The notes beneath the pieces are model-generated. The model had not been told where the DNA came from and did no database searches. It was given only the letters and a program-made list of their open reading frames with translations. The position numbers and the translations under genes were made by a program. From Chara braunii (lineage: Eukaryota > Streptophyta > Charophyceae > Charales > Characeae): DNA of 35,851 nucleotides. Location of the stretch: assembly GCA_003427395.1 (NCBI GenBank), contig BFEA01000005.1, forward strand, positions 8,013,420 to 8,049,270, given 5' to 3'. Shown in pieces: positions 1-10,956 of the stretch; position 1 is the first letter of the stretch; each line of letters starts with the position of its first letter.

Positions 1-110
1 AAAAAAAAAAAAAAAAAAAAAAAAAACCAGTCTTTTCAGACTGTGTGGGAGCAAAAAAAAAAAAACACAACAAAACAACAGTCTTTTCAGACTGTGTGGG
101 AGCACAAAGG
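1..110. repeat. A-runs with a duplicated 26-bp motif
   Basis: A homopolymeric A tract (1-26) is followed by two nearly identical copies of a 26-bp motif at 28-53 and 79-104, about 51 bp apart and separated by A-rich DNA. The motif contains the palindrome AGTCT-TTTC-AGACT and ends in GTGTGGGAGCA. Because the window starts inside the A tract, the array may extend to the left. It could be the edge of a tandem array or the A-rich tail of a retroposon. Confidence 0.7.
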
Positions 111-180
111 CTCCCACTTCGTTTTGGACAGATGACTGTGGCCACGAGATCTTGAGATATCGCGGCCCACAGTGCACACG

Positions 181-540
181 CGGAGAAACTATGAGAGTTG
201 AGTGGAGAGGGAGAAAGAAAGAAATGGGAGGATGAGAGAAAGGAGGACCTACTCCTCCTGGCCTGCTAGCTGCGTCCCCGTTGTCAGGGGGGTGAATAAG
301 AAAAAGAAAAGAGAAAAAAAAAGGAAAAAAAAAAAAGAAACAAAAAAGAAAACGAGAAACGAAATCTGATTTTTTTTTAAATCTGTATTTTTTGGTTTGT
401 GCTGCTATTTTTTTGGTGGCGTAAACCAATTTCGTCGGCCTTGAAATTTTTTATGTAGGTAGCCGCACACCTAGGCCATGCGTGTGAATCCTTTCAGATT
501 TTTTTATGTGGCGAATATTTTTATAAAAATCATCAAAGTC
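181..540. other. AG-rich then AT-rich spacer, no gene seen
   Basis: The first part (about 195-355) is purine-rich, with GAGAAAG-type runs and an A-rich stretch. The second part is AT-rich with T runs. A short module with a CCCCG...CAGGGG hairpin (about 272-290) followed by AG-rich DNA recurs at about 634-690, so the two AG-rich blocks may be related copies. No open frame here has coding character. Confidence 0.5.
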
Positions 541-544
541 GGGG

Positions 545-650
545 TACTTTTTGCACCCCGCTCTGAGCCTGTCGGGATTTGAACTCATGAATTTTAACGA
601 GTTGTTTCCCTACCTCTCCCAATCTGACAAACGCCATCCCCGTTTTCAGG
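545..650 (-). repeat. Possible tRNA-derived SINE (B-box-like site)
   Basis: On the minus strand, 586-571 reads GAGTTCAAATCCCGAC, which matches the pol III B-box consensus GGTTCGANTCC closely. A weak A-box-like stretch (GGGAGAGGTAGGG) lies about 40 bases upstream on that strand. This spacing fits a tRNA head, but the stems do not fold into a convincing tRNA, so a tRNA-derived SINE or a tRNA relic is more likely than a functional gene. The call rests on these short motifs only. Confidence 0.35.
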
Positions 651-719
651 GGAGGGCAGGGGAGAAAAGAGAAAAGAAAGTAGAAGGAGAGAAAAGGAAA
701 AAGAAAAAGCCACGACCAC

Positions 720-1440
720 AAATGTGGCTGCGGCTACGATCAGATACAGACCAAACTGACCTGAATGTGACTCAGGCTTGAGTCTGGGGAGTTGAAGAGG
801 TGGTGAGGGGAACTTGGCTGGAAACAACCATTTTCCCGCTGAACCTGCACTCAGTGTGGGGCTGAGTACAGGGAAAAGGGAGAAAACAAAGGGGGCAGTT
901 GAGTACAACTGCCGCCCTAAGTGTGTGGCTGAGGTGAGACAGCCTCAAGTGACGAATTTTGCCTGGGGTCAGCTGAGGCTGCTGCTGCCCTCCTCAGCCA
1001 CTACAAAAGAGATAGTTGTCTGCCAGCTGCCTCACACTTGCCTCCAGCTGCCAGTGTGCGACAACACACTTGCCTCATCGTTGGAGTGTTAGAGAGGAGG
1101 CGGGAGTGCTGTCAGCGGAGCTGGAGGACTGCGAAGGAGCGTGACGAAGGAGGAGACAACCATAGCCTTGGTTGTAGCACTCTGCTCCACCCCTTGGCAG
1201 GCTGGTCTTAAGGGGGACTCTGCGGCAGCGTGGTAAGGAGCGGCAGCGGAGCGACGGGGAGCACGACAACTGTTGGAGGTGTGCCGACCGATATTTTCGG
1301 CAACCATAACCCATTTTTGTGGGGTTATGCTGCCGAGATACCACGGTGTCGGCGCGACACCTTTATTTTGAGGGGTGATGATGCCGTTTTCACGGCACGT
1401 CGGCGACACTTTGTTTTGAACAGTGACGCTATCGTTTTCA
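720..1440. other. Unassigned spacer before the GC-rich array
   Basis: This is moderately GC-rich unique DNA. Short ORFs occur on both strands but overlap each other and show no recognisable domain. From about 1340 the sequence begins to carry words (CACGGTGTCGG, CACGGCACG) that resemble the array unit downstream, so the repeat family probably decays leftward into this region. Confidence 0.4.
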
Positions 1441-1444
1441 CGGC

Positions 1445-1985
1445 ACGGTAGTACAGCGTGGCGGAGCGCCGTCGTCTTTTTCCGGTGGTACGGCACGGCG
1501 AAGCGCCGCCGTCTTTTGCGGTGGTACGACACGGCGAAGAGCTGCCGTCTTTTTTACGGCAGTACAGCGAGGCGGAGCACCGCCGTCTTTTTGCAGTGGT
1601 CCGACACGAGGAAGCGCCGCCGTCTTTTTACGGTGGTACGACACAGTGAAGTGCCGTCGTCTTTTTGTGGTGGTACGACACTGCGAAGACCTGCCATTTT
1701 TTTTTTATTTTTTTTTATTTTTATTTTTTTTTTTTTACTGTGGTACGACACGACGAAGCGCTGTCATTTTTTTTATGGCGGTGCAGCACGGCGAAGCGCC
1801 GCCGTCTTTTCCGGTGGTACGACACGGCGAAGCATTGCCGTCTTTTTTACGGTGGTACGACACAGCGAAGCGCTGCTGTTTTCTTTTTTTTTTACGGTGG
1901 TACGGCACAACGAAGCGCTTCCGTTTTCTTTTGTTTTTATGGTGGTACAACATGACGAAGCGCTGCCGTTTTTTTTTACGAGGAT
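1445..1985. repeat. Degenerate ~37-40 bp tandem array (GGTGGTACGACACGGCGAAG unit)
   Basis: At least a dozen tandem copies follow the pattern GGTGGTACGACACGGCGAAG, then CGCCGCCGTC, then a T run of variable length. Most variation in period comes from the T run, and one unit holds a ~40-bp T-rich expansion near 1697-1736. Each unit contains the small hairpin CGGCG-AAG-CGCCG. Low stop density keeps frames open on both strands, which creates an apparent 227-codon ORF (1423-2106, plus) rich in repeated Arg, Val, Phe and Thr. I treat that ORF as a by-product of the repeat and not as a gene. Confidence 0.85.
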
Positions 1986-1999
1986 TTGGCACGACAATG

Positions 2000-2650
2000 C
2001 TGCACATTGGTGGGACGTGAGTGGGCGGCGCATTGACCATTGGGAACACGTGGCACTTGCGGTTTTGACACCAGGTGGTGTTATTATTTTTTGGAGAGCG
2101 TGGTGAGAGCGGTTTCGGCAGTTGGGACCATCCAATGCTACAAGTGGTCGTGCGGGACCGCTTGGGACCATTGGGATCAGTTGGGATCGACGCAAGACGC
2201 AGTGGATTTTTTTGGGATGAGTGCGGCTCGCCATCTTAGCACTTGGGACTGCCGCGAGTGAAACTTGCAAGTCGGGAACAGATTGGGACAAGCAGTTGAC
2301 CCAAGACTTACCTTGAGACTGCGGTTTCTTCGGCGACGCGTATATGTTACTTGGCTTGCTTGAGTAAGCCACAACGCGTTTGACACCACTTCACTCAAGG
2401 TCAATCAGTGGATGACTCAGATTCCCTTCACACCTGTGTGCACCTACACATTGCTTCACCTTTTCGCTTTGAACGTTCATGAGAAAATGTTGAGTGGGGT
2501 TGTGGGCGTTGTGCATGAGTGAAAAGGTGGGTCTGACGTGAGCAGTGAGACTTGGCTTGTCTTCTTTTGATCGTGTTGTCTGTGTGGTGTGCAGGTGAGT
2601 AAAACGACTATGTATGAAAGTGGGACAAAATGCTATTTGACAAAATGACG
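2000..2650. other. Spacer with recurrent TTGGGA motifs
   Basis: The words TTGGGACCA, TTGGGATCA and TTGGGACTG recur several times between about 2120 and 2290, suggesting a decayed short repeat. No open frame here carries a recognisable domain. The rest is unique, mixed-composition DNA. Confidence 0.4.
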
Positions 2651-2710
2651 AAGAGTTTCGCCTCCTTACCTTTTTTTTCCTTTCGTTAGTGAGTTGGGTG
2701 AACTTGCTTG

Positions 2711-3202
2711 CTATTTTTGAAGGATAATCGATGGGCTTCGTGAGAAAATAAATCTTGAAAACAGAAAGAGAATCAAAGCATAATGAATGTAACTTTTCCC
2801 TAGGAAACCCGTTCTATCCCGATCGACCCTCTTATTTACGTCTGTCCAAATGATTCTTATTTTCTTTATCCCTTTTGATTTCTCTTGGTTTAAGTTACTT
2901 TGAACTTGGGAGAAATGAGAACAACTGAAAGGTACTCGCAGTGGACACATCCTCTCTTTTAAGGAAGCATATGGGGAAGGGGTTCGTTGCTTTAGGAGCC
3001 GACTCTGTGATCGACCCAGAGTGGACCGTTCTACGGGGGAGTACTTTGCCGATTCGGTGAAAACGGGTCGATTTCTGAGATCCGAGTTTTGTGCTCGGGC
3101 GAGGAGGAGGAGTACCCTAGACCACTTCTTATAGGGAGAGACATGCAACACTTCAAGCAATGCACCTGATAAAAAATCGTCCGCAAGCAGCCTATCATCC
3201 AA
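2711..3202 (-). other. 163-codon ORF, unrecognised
   Basis: An open frame of 163 codons runs on the minus strand. The opposite strand is also unusually open over about 2940-3180 in more than one frame, including a plus-strand stretch beginning MGKGFVALGADSVIDPEWTV at 2971 that ends at a TGA. I recognise no domain. The openness on both strands could mark a decayed coding or organelle-derived insert, or be chance from low stop density. Without a homology search it should not be counted as a gene. Confidence 0.2.
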
Positions 3203-4049
3203 GAAGATTAAAAATTTGTGAAAGCGAGTATGTGCTTGTTTAATCTTAGATCGGATGTAGGATGGAACGAATAATCGTTGGCAGTGTGTCTCATCAAGTC
3301 AAAACCAAGACAGCCGACTATCGTGTCGGGTTTATCTATGTGATTGTCGGAAGCCGACTCCTGATTGACGACTATATGACTTTTGCAGAGTTCGACCCGG
3401 GATTGTCGGGTTTTATTTTGATATTGAGCTATTGGATGTATTGCATGATGATTCAAAGTATTTCGTTTATTATATCTGATTGAATATACTTTCCTATCGA
3501 CAGCAACCGATTCCTTAAATATATGTGAGTGTTATAAATTTATTTTGAGTTGTATGTTAAAGAGATTAGGATACTGTGGGTTTCACGCTTAGTTGAGACC
3601 GTCCTAGTCAACCGGCGTACACTTTGTTCCTAGGAGATCAGCGCCCTAAGGAACGGACGATGCTCGGGGCCACTCGGCGTTAACCAAACGTATCTATACT
3701 ATAGCGAACGAGCAAACGCCCTCGACCGACCCACCTCTGCAATTGCATCTAAAAACTTTCGCACGTGGGTTGGTAGCTCGGTAGGGGTAGTGACACCCCC
3801 TTAGGGAAGCAAGTTGTGCCCCGTGGGAACCTATCCTGTCGTAGGACACTGTGGGATGTGCAGTTGGCGCACCCGGCTAGAGCGGTGAAGGAACGACACG
3901 ACCCCGCACCCGTCTCGGAGGTTCGTGAGATTATTTTACGTCGTTCTCAAGTTGTCTCTTATGTTGTGTTTTTGTTTAACTCCTGCGTGACATGGCCGGG
4001 AGGGCTCCCTCCTCTGCGGGAGAAAAGACGGGGGCCGATGCGCTCGACA
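3203..4049. other. Unassigned spacer, possible old retroelement remnant
   Basis: GTCGG/CCGAC words recur between 3290 and 3415. From 3590 to 4030 the sequence is GC-richer and looks like non-coding retroelement or LTR-type DNA, but I found no paired LTR and no convincing primer-binding site. No gene is called. Confidence 0.3.
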
Positions 4050-5258
4050 CCGCCATTTATAATTTATCTCTGGGGAGTTCCCATCTACAACCTATCATTG
4101 GGCAGCCGTCATTTAGAGCCTATCCTTGGGTAGGCGCCATCTACAACCTATCTCTAAGCAGCCGCCAACTGGAACATACCTTTGGGCAGCCACCATCTAG
4201 AGCCTACCATGTGGCAGCCGCCATCCTGAGCCTACCTTTGGGCAGCCGCCATGTAAAGCTTATCTTTGGACAACCGCCATCTAAAGCCTATCTTTGGGCA
4301 ACCGCCATTTAAAACCTATCTTTGGACAACCGCCATCTAGAGCATATCTCTGGCTAACCGCCATCTAGAGCCTATCTTTGGGCAGCCGCCATGTGAAGCC
4401 TATCTCTGGCCAACCGCCATCTAGAGCCTATCTTTGGGCAGTTGGCATTTAAAGCCTACCTTTGTGCAACTGCCATCTAAAACCTATCTTTGAGCAGCCG
4501 CTATCTAGATCCTATCTTTGGGCAACCACCATCTAAAGCCTATCTCTAGCCAACCACCATCAAGAGCCTATCTTTGGGCAGCGGCCATCTAGAGCGTATA
4601 TTCGGGCAACCGCCATCTAGAGCTTACCATAAGAGCCTACCTTTGGGCAGCCGCCCTCTAAAGCCTATTTTTTGGGCAGCCGCCATCTAAAGCGTATCTT
4701 TGAGCAGCCGCGATCTAAAACCTATCTTTGGGTAGCCGCCATCTAGAGCCTGTCTCTAGCTAGCCGCCATCTAGAGCCTATCTTTGGATAGCCACCATAT
4801 AGAGCCTGTCTTTGGGCAAACGTCATCTACAATCTATCTCTGGGCACCCGCCATCTAGAGCCTATCTTTGGGCAACCGCCATCTAGAGCCTATCTTTGGG
4901 CAGGCGCCATTTACAACCTATCTCTGGGCAGCTGCCATCTAGAGCCTATCTTTGGGCAGCCTCCATCTAGAGCCTACAATGTGGCAACCGCCATCCAGAG
5001 CCTACATTTGGGCAACCGCCATCTGCAGGCTGTAGTGTATGACTTGACAACGGTCGTCAACATCCTACCTATGGGCAACCGAATTTACTGCGTAGGCTGC
5101 CACCATCTAGAGCCTACCGTTTGGAAGCCGCCATCAAGAGTCAGCCTACCTTCTGGCGGCCACCATCTAGAGCCTACCGTTGAGCAGCCACCATCTACAG
5201 CCTACCATTGGGCCGCCGCCATCTAGAACCTACCTTTGGGCAGCCGCCATCTAGAGCC
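4050..5258. repeat. 28-bp minisatellite array (~43 units)
   Basis: The unit is CCGCCATCTAGAGCCTATCT followed by TTGGGCAA or TTGGGCAG, 28 bp in all. It repeats head to tail across about 1.2 kb with roughly 10-25% divergence between units and occasional small deletions, for example near 4621-4640. There are no unique spacers between units, which excludes CRISPR. Because 28 is not a multiple of three, the frame shifts every unit, and the short ORFs here are artefacts. The right end passes directly into the first copy of the next repeat family at about 5259. Confidence 0.93.
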
Positions 5259-8200
5259 AATCGACTGAACGCAATGATCAAATGGCCGCATATTCCTGTG
5301 AGGAGGATGTATCCTCCTCTGGGTTTTCTGCGACTGGAAAACCTGCACTACTGGAGTAGGTTGGCAATGTCGATTGTGACTGTCGACCTAGAGTGGCCGT
5401 CCCTTTCTCGCCGATCGTGAACGGTTCTCTAATGCCCGGAACACAACACTCCCTACAAAGGTGCAAAAGGCCGTGTGAAAGTTCATCGACTGACTGTTTA
5501 GCACATCCCGATGGTGCTCCCCACGACTGCCCGATTCGAAAGTGTGATTTCCGGTTTCCATTGACGGACAGTTTTCTCTACGCCTCGTGACTAGACGATA
5601 ATGATCAAAGGACTGCATATGTTTGATATGTGGGGAGGATGTGTCAGCCGTCTGGAAACCCGAGTCCACTTTCCGGTGTTTCGTAACAGGCGACTTTTCT
5701 AACGCCTCCCGACCGAATGCTAATGACCAATGGACTGCACCCTGTGGGGAGGATGTATCCTCCTCAGGGTTTCCGGTGTATGGAAAACCTGCACTTGGTG
5801 TCGCTTGGCAATGCCGACAGTGCTTTTCGAGCAAAAGACGCCGTCCCTTTTGGTTATGTGATACCGTAAACATGATGCACCCTATGCCTCTCGAGGTAGA
5901 GTTGTCGTGACTTTCCTGCCGACTGAACATCGGTTTTATGATATCTTAAACAAAATGGCCGTTCTTTGGTCGCGCAAAAAGGAAAACACCTCATTACTCT
6001 GGTCGACGTCTTCCCCACTTCGGTCCCTGAACAGTTGATCAAAAACATTCCCCGATAGACTTCACAACCTCACTGAAGGTGTGGGCACTGCTGTATGGCG
6101 TTGTGGTAGCTAAGCCACCGACAATTTAACAATTCGCGCGAGTTGTTCTCATATGAGTTGTTTTGGTGTCTCCAGGTCCGAGCTCATAAATTATTGCTAT
6201 CATGATGCAGCGTCGCAAGGGGTCTTACAAACCTTATTGGGTTGTGAAACGGATGGATCCGCCACACAGGCTTCGGTTTCCATTGACAGAGAGTTTTTTC
6301 GACGCCTTGTGACCGGACGATAATGATCAAAGGACTGAATATGCTTGTGAGGAGGATGTATCCTCGTCTGGGTTTTTTGTGCTAGCCATCTGAAAACCCG
6401 AGTTTACTTTCCGGCATTCAATGACAGATGGTTTTTCCAAGGCCTCGCTACCGGATGTTAATGATCAATGGACAGCATATCCCTGTGGGGAGGATGTATC
6501 CTCCTTTGGGTTTCACCATAGGTGTCGGTTGGCAATGCCGATCAGCATTCCCCGATAGACTTCACAACACCACAGATGGTGCGGGCACTATTGTATTTGA
6601 TAGGACGGTAGGATCATGTCGGTTCTTCTCCTTTTACAATCGCTCCCTACATAGGTCTAAATGGCATTGTGTAGCTAAGCGACCGACAGTACAACACTTT
6701 GCGCGAGTTATTCTCGTATGAGTTGTTGTGGTGTCTCGAGGACATGAGCTCGAAAATTATTGCTAACATGATGCAGCATCCCAAGGGGTCTTACAAACCG
6801 TATGGAGTTGTGAAACGGATGAATCCGCCACACAAGTTTCGGTTTCCATTGACTGGAAGTTTTTTCGACGCCTTGTGACTGAACGATAATGATCAAAGGA
6901 CTGCATATGCTCGTGGGGAGGATGTATCCTCTTCTTGGTTTTTATGCTAACCGTCTGGAAACCTGAGTCCGCTTTTCGGCGTCCAATGAGAGACGACTTT
7001 TCCAAGGCCTCACGATCGGATGCTAATGACCAATGGACTGCATATTCTTGTAGGGAGGATGCATCCTCCTCTGGGTTTCACCATTGGTGTCAATTGGCAA
7101 TGCCGATCAACATTCCCCGATAGACTTCACAATGTTACGGATGGTGCGGGCACTGCTGTATTTAACAGGACGGTAGGATCACGCCGGTTCTTCTCCCGTT
7201 ACAACCGCTTCCTAAATAGGTCTAAATGGCACTGTGGTAGCTAAGCGACCGACAGTACAACACTCCACGTGAGTTGTTCTCATATGAGCTGTTGTGGTGT
7301 CTCGAGGTCAGAGCTTGGATATTATTGCTAACATGATGCCGCGTCGCAAGGGGTCTTACAAACCTTATGGGGTTGTGAAACGGATGGATCCGCCACACAA
7401 ATTTCGGTTTTCATAGACAGGCTGCTTTTGCGACGCGCACCGCTGTATTTGACAAGACATTAGGATCATGCCGGTTCTTCTCCCTTTACAATCGCTCTCT
7501 ACATAGGTCTAAATGGCACTGTAGGAACCTAAGCGACTGACATCACAATACTTCGCGCGAGTTGTTCTCATATAAGCTGTCGTAGTATCTCGAGGTCCAC
7601 GTTGAGAAATTATTGCTAACATGATTCAGCGTCGGAAGGGGTTTGACAAACCTTATGGGTTGTGAAACGGATGGATCCGCCACACAGGTTTCAGTTTCCA
7701 TTGACAGACATCTTTTTCGACGCCTCGTGACCGGACGATAATGATCAAAGGCTGCATATGTTTGTGAGGAGGATGTATCCTCCTCGGGGGTTTTGTGCTA
7801 GCCGTCTGGAAACCCGAGTACGCTTTCCAGCGTTCAATGACAGATGGTTTTTCCAAGGCCTATGAAAACCAGATGCTAATGATCAATGGATTGCATATCC
7901 CTGTAGGAAGGATGTATCCTCCTCTAGGTTTCACTATTGGTGTCGGTTGGCAATGCCGATCAGTATTCCCCAATAGACTTCACAACGCAACGGATGGTGC
8001 GGGCACTGCTGTATTTGACAGGTCGGTAGGATCATGCCGGTTCTTCTCCCTTTACAACCGCTCCCGACATAAGTGTAAATGGCGTTGTGGTAGCTAAACG
8101 AGCGACAATTTAACAATTCTTGCGAGTTCTTCTCATATGAGCTGTTGTGGTGTCTCCAGGTCTAAGCTCGAAAATTATTGCTAACCTTATGCAGCGTCGC

Positions 8201-8290
8201 AAGGGGTCTTACAAACCTTATGGGGTTGTGAAACGGATGGATCCGCCACACAGGTTGTGAATGGATGGATTTGCCACACAGGTTACGGTA
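5259..8290. repeat. ~566-bp tandem repeat family with internal sub-repeats
   Basis: The landmark AAACGGATGGATCCGCCACA recurs (with minor changes) at about 6247, 6814, 7376, 7662 and 8228, giving spacings near 567, 563, 286 and 566 bp. The short interval is a copy with an internal deletion of about 280 bp, with its junction near 7433. Each full unit holds two related sub-modules about 135 bp apart, each with AATGATCAA(A/T)GGACTGCATAT followed by a GGAGGA-TGTA-TCCTCC palindrome. The first ~950 bp (5259-6240) is more irregular, with landmarks at 5272, 5596 and 5718. ORFs of 60-180 codons inside the array recur from copy to copy but lack any recognisable domain. Confidence 0.9.
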
Positions 8291-8560
8291 TAGCCTAATA
8301 TTCACTTATGCTCTCCCCTTCTACTGGAATCCCGCACATACATTGGACTAAGTCCTTATGTCTTGTTGCCGTCTGCGTCTGTTGATTGTGAGCAGTCCAA
8401 TTCTCATTTCTGCCTCTGTGCAAATTCTTAACTACATGACGACTGTTGTTTGTATGTTGGGTGATGTGCAGTTGCAAGACCCTTTCCTTTTGTGTAGGTT
8501 TCTTCTCAATTTTTCACCTACACTGCATGCGTCTCGTCAAAATGTTGCTGTTCATTTAGC
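8291..8560. other. Junction between repeat array and transposase relic
   Basis: The 566-bp family ends at about 8290 after a short duplication of a GGATGGAT-TTGCCACACAGGTTA-type piece. The following 270 bp is unique. I see no clear terminal inverted repeat marking the left end of the downstream transposase-like element. Confidence 0.35.
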
Positions 8561-8842
8561 ATGGGAGAAAGTCCGCCTTCTAGTGACTTGTGTTATCATT
8601 TTGGAGCAATGATAGTCACACCGACGAGCTCGTTAGATAACACTCCATCACCAATTCCAGGGACGTCTTTTTTGCGCAAGCGTAATCACGCGGAACGACA
8701 AGACTTTGAGTCGACTGAGGATTATTCACAGCAGTCCCAAACATGGAACACTCCATGGTCGATACGGAAGGTATGCAAGGACGGCGGTGTGCATGCGGGT
8801 GTTAGAGTTCATTCCTCACATGATTCAGATAATGGCAGCTAG
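8561..8842 (+). pseudogene. Possible 5' part of the transposase relic
   Basis: A 93-codon open frame lies in the same frame as the block starting at 8891 and ends at TAG 8840-8842. Its sequence is polar and low in recognisable motifs. It may be the N-terminal region, 5' untranslated sequence, or unrelated. The shared frame and the 49-bp gap are the only support. Confidence 0.3.
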
Positions 8843-8890
8843 AGGCTTGTGGGTTGTGCCAAGATGTCAAGCTGAGTCGGTGACGGGTAC

Positions 8891-9931
8891 TTGGCTAGCC
8901 TTAGCTGTAGTGTGACGAAATATGTCACCATAGGAGGAGGCTATGGGACTGAACAGTCATTCGCCAAATTATTGTCTACAGTTGGGGCTGTTTCGCAAGA
9001 GAACAACTTTGATGATAGTGGATCTCATGGTGTTAGTCATTCTCATTCTCACGTTAGTGGACACCATACAGGATCTGGGGATGGTAATGAGGAGTCTCGA
9101 GAGATATTGATATTTATCTCACGTAGTGAGTCTCATGAGGAGAAAGAAATACACTACATTCTTCCCGCACCGTTGCCCAGAGAGAAAGGACCAGACAACA
9201 TGGCCAACGGAGCAGCTAGGAAACGTTTCCGGAACAAAAGAGCTTTGACTAAGCTTAGGCTAGAATCTCTTCAACGTGTGCTTGGTATGCTTTGTTGCAC
9301 AACGTTTTGTTGTGCGAATCTCACTGCTGATGATGTTAGGCTAGTCAGGGAGGGTTTGTACTGCAAAATATTTGGAGATCGAAGGAAATGGTGGTTGCAA
9401 ACAATACACGACTTCACCATAATGGAGGGTGATGTTAAGCGAACTTGACCAATTCTATGCAGACAAAATTTGTGCGTGCAAGCGTATTGTAATATACTGG
9501 ACATTTCACGAAATACCTTTTATATTTACAAAAGGATGTATCACAATAATGTTGTGCACGCAAAACATGATCGTACGAGAACATGTAGTCCTTCGAACAA
9601 AGTAGTCACTATGCTCGCATGCATGAAAAAAATCATTGACGATCACGCTGATGATATGCCAAATGAAATGGCTAGAAACGACAATGTTTGCAGACAACGC
9701 CGTAGGATGTCCGCTGCTTTTACCAAGAGATCCATTTATGAATCCATGCAATCTGACTTGAAGACCGCATGACAGGTTGTCGTCTCCGAGTCTACCTTTT
9801 ACGCCATTTGGAGCAAACACTTTTGGCACATTAGTGTGGCCCAATCCAACATGTTTACGAAATGTGCTCTATGCAACTACTATAAGCAGTGCATAGCTAA
9901 AGTGAAGTATGAACTACCGTAAAAAGTTTAA
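8891..9931 (+). pseudogene. Transposase relic, N-terminal block
   Basis: In one frame this block reads a Ser/His-rich linker, a basic stretch (RKRFRNKRALTK), then a Cys/Trp-containing region (GMLCCTTFCCANLTADD and GDRRKWWLQTIHDF). Past the TGA at 9446 it continues with LCRQNLCVQAYCNILDIS, and past the TGA at 9770 with VVVSESTFYAIWSKHF and the Cys-rich FTKCALCNYYKQC. These resemble the zinc-coordinating and helical region that precedes the catalytic core in DUF7869-type proteins. Two in-frame stops (9920 and 9929) close the frame. The continuity of sense across the TGAs indicates point-mutational decay. Confidence 0.6.
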
Positions 9932-9938
9932 GATAAAG

Positions 9939-10956
9939 ATGAAAGAACATCAGGAGCGACAAGTGAACCATCGGCAAGATTACTGTCTCGCAAAACTCGA
10001 TTCAATATTGCGTCCTGCCGAGCATCTTTGCCTCATAATTGATGGCATGGATCAGAAGAAAACCACCTTGCCTCACATCGGGTAGGCAAAGTACTCAAAT
10101 GACTTGCAACACAAGAGGATGATGAGGACCACTCTTACAACAGTAATCGACCACGACAGAGACCCTTCTATTTACGTATACACGTACTTTCCATACTACA
10201 AGCACAATACCAATAGCACATCTACATGCTTGATGAGGACTCTCTATGAAATTCAGGCCTCAAGGACACTGCTTCCTTCTCGATTGCATATTCAAGCGGA
10301 TAACTGTTGGAAAGAAAACAAAAAGCAGTTCATATGTGGCTTGTCAGCACTTCTTGTGAAGTTTGAAGTATTTCAGGAAATTGAGATTGGGTTCATGATA
10401 GTCGGGCGTACCCATACAGATGTTGACGCCACTTTTAACGTTTTCTCCAAGAAGTTGAAAGACAATGATGCATATACAATGGATGAACTTTTTGCTTTGC
10501 TAGAACAATCTCACAAGAAGCCTCCGAAATGTATTTTCCTCGATAAAATTGCGGACAAGAAAAATATGGTAGCACTATGTCTCGGAACTGATATAACGGG
10601 TATTTCGAAGTCACATTTACTTAAGTTTTATATTGTAGGTGATAATCCAGCAATGTAGTACAAAAAGTATTAAGACGATGGGGAATGGTTGCCCAAAGAC
10701 GGTCTGATTTACTGGTTTAAAAGAGATGACGTCAACAAGTATACTGGTCCATTGCAACCATTCGACCCTTTTTCGAGTCAACCGGCAGAGCTACAGTATT
10801 ACAAGAATGAATGTGAATGTGTGGATTGTTTTCTGCATTTATTCCGAGAGAAAAGGTCGACGTGTAGTACTTATCAGGATAAAGAGGTAGCTCGTTTATA
10901 AAATGTTTTTGCTTATTGGGAAGGTGTTAAGGAACATGGAGCTTATATCATCCAAC
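9939..10956 (+). pseudogene. Transposase relic, catalytic-core block
   Basis: A +1 frame change relative to the previous block starts near 9939. The block carries the three putative catalytic motifs in order: LIIDGMDQKKTTLPH (about 10031-10078), LHIQADNCWKENKKQ (about 10285-10329) and IVGRTHTDVDATFNVFSKKL (about 10398-10457). TAG 10083, TAG 10656 and TAA 10671 interrupt it, but the sense continues (DDGEWLPKDGLIYWF) up to TAA 10899 and weakly onward (FAYWEGVKEHGAY) to the edge of the inserted foldback element at about 10957. All three acidic residues expected of a DDE-like core are present. Confidence 0.65.

Noticed and set aside
1423-2106. 227-codon plus-strand ORF as a gene
   Set aside because: It is entirely made from the ~37-40 bp tandem repeat. 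Other frames and the opposite strand are equally open.
3262-3483. 73-codon plus-strand ORF as a small gene
   Set aside because: It contains recurrent GTCGG/CCGAC-derived words and a hydrophobic tail with no recognisable family. It is not distinguishable from chance.
3863-3890. Retroviral-type primer-binding site (TTGGCGCACCCGGCTAGAG)
   Set aside because: The TGGCGC start is reminiscent of a PBS, but the rest does not match a tRNA end I know, and no LTR with inverted TG...CA ends lies immediately upstream.
4050-5258. CRISPR-like array with 28-bp repeats
   Set aside because: The units are contiguous and degenerate with no unique spacers, and the context is eukaryotic. It is a minisatellite.
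5388-5930. 180-codon minus-strand ORF as a gene
   Set aside because: It lies in the irregular first part of the 566-bp repeat family, where similar frames recur in other copies with different breaks. No domain is visible.
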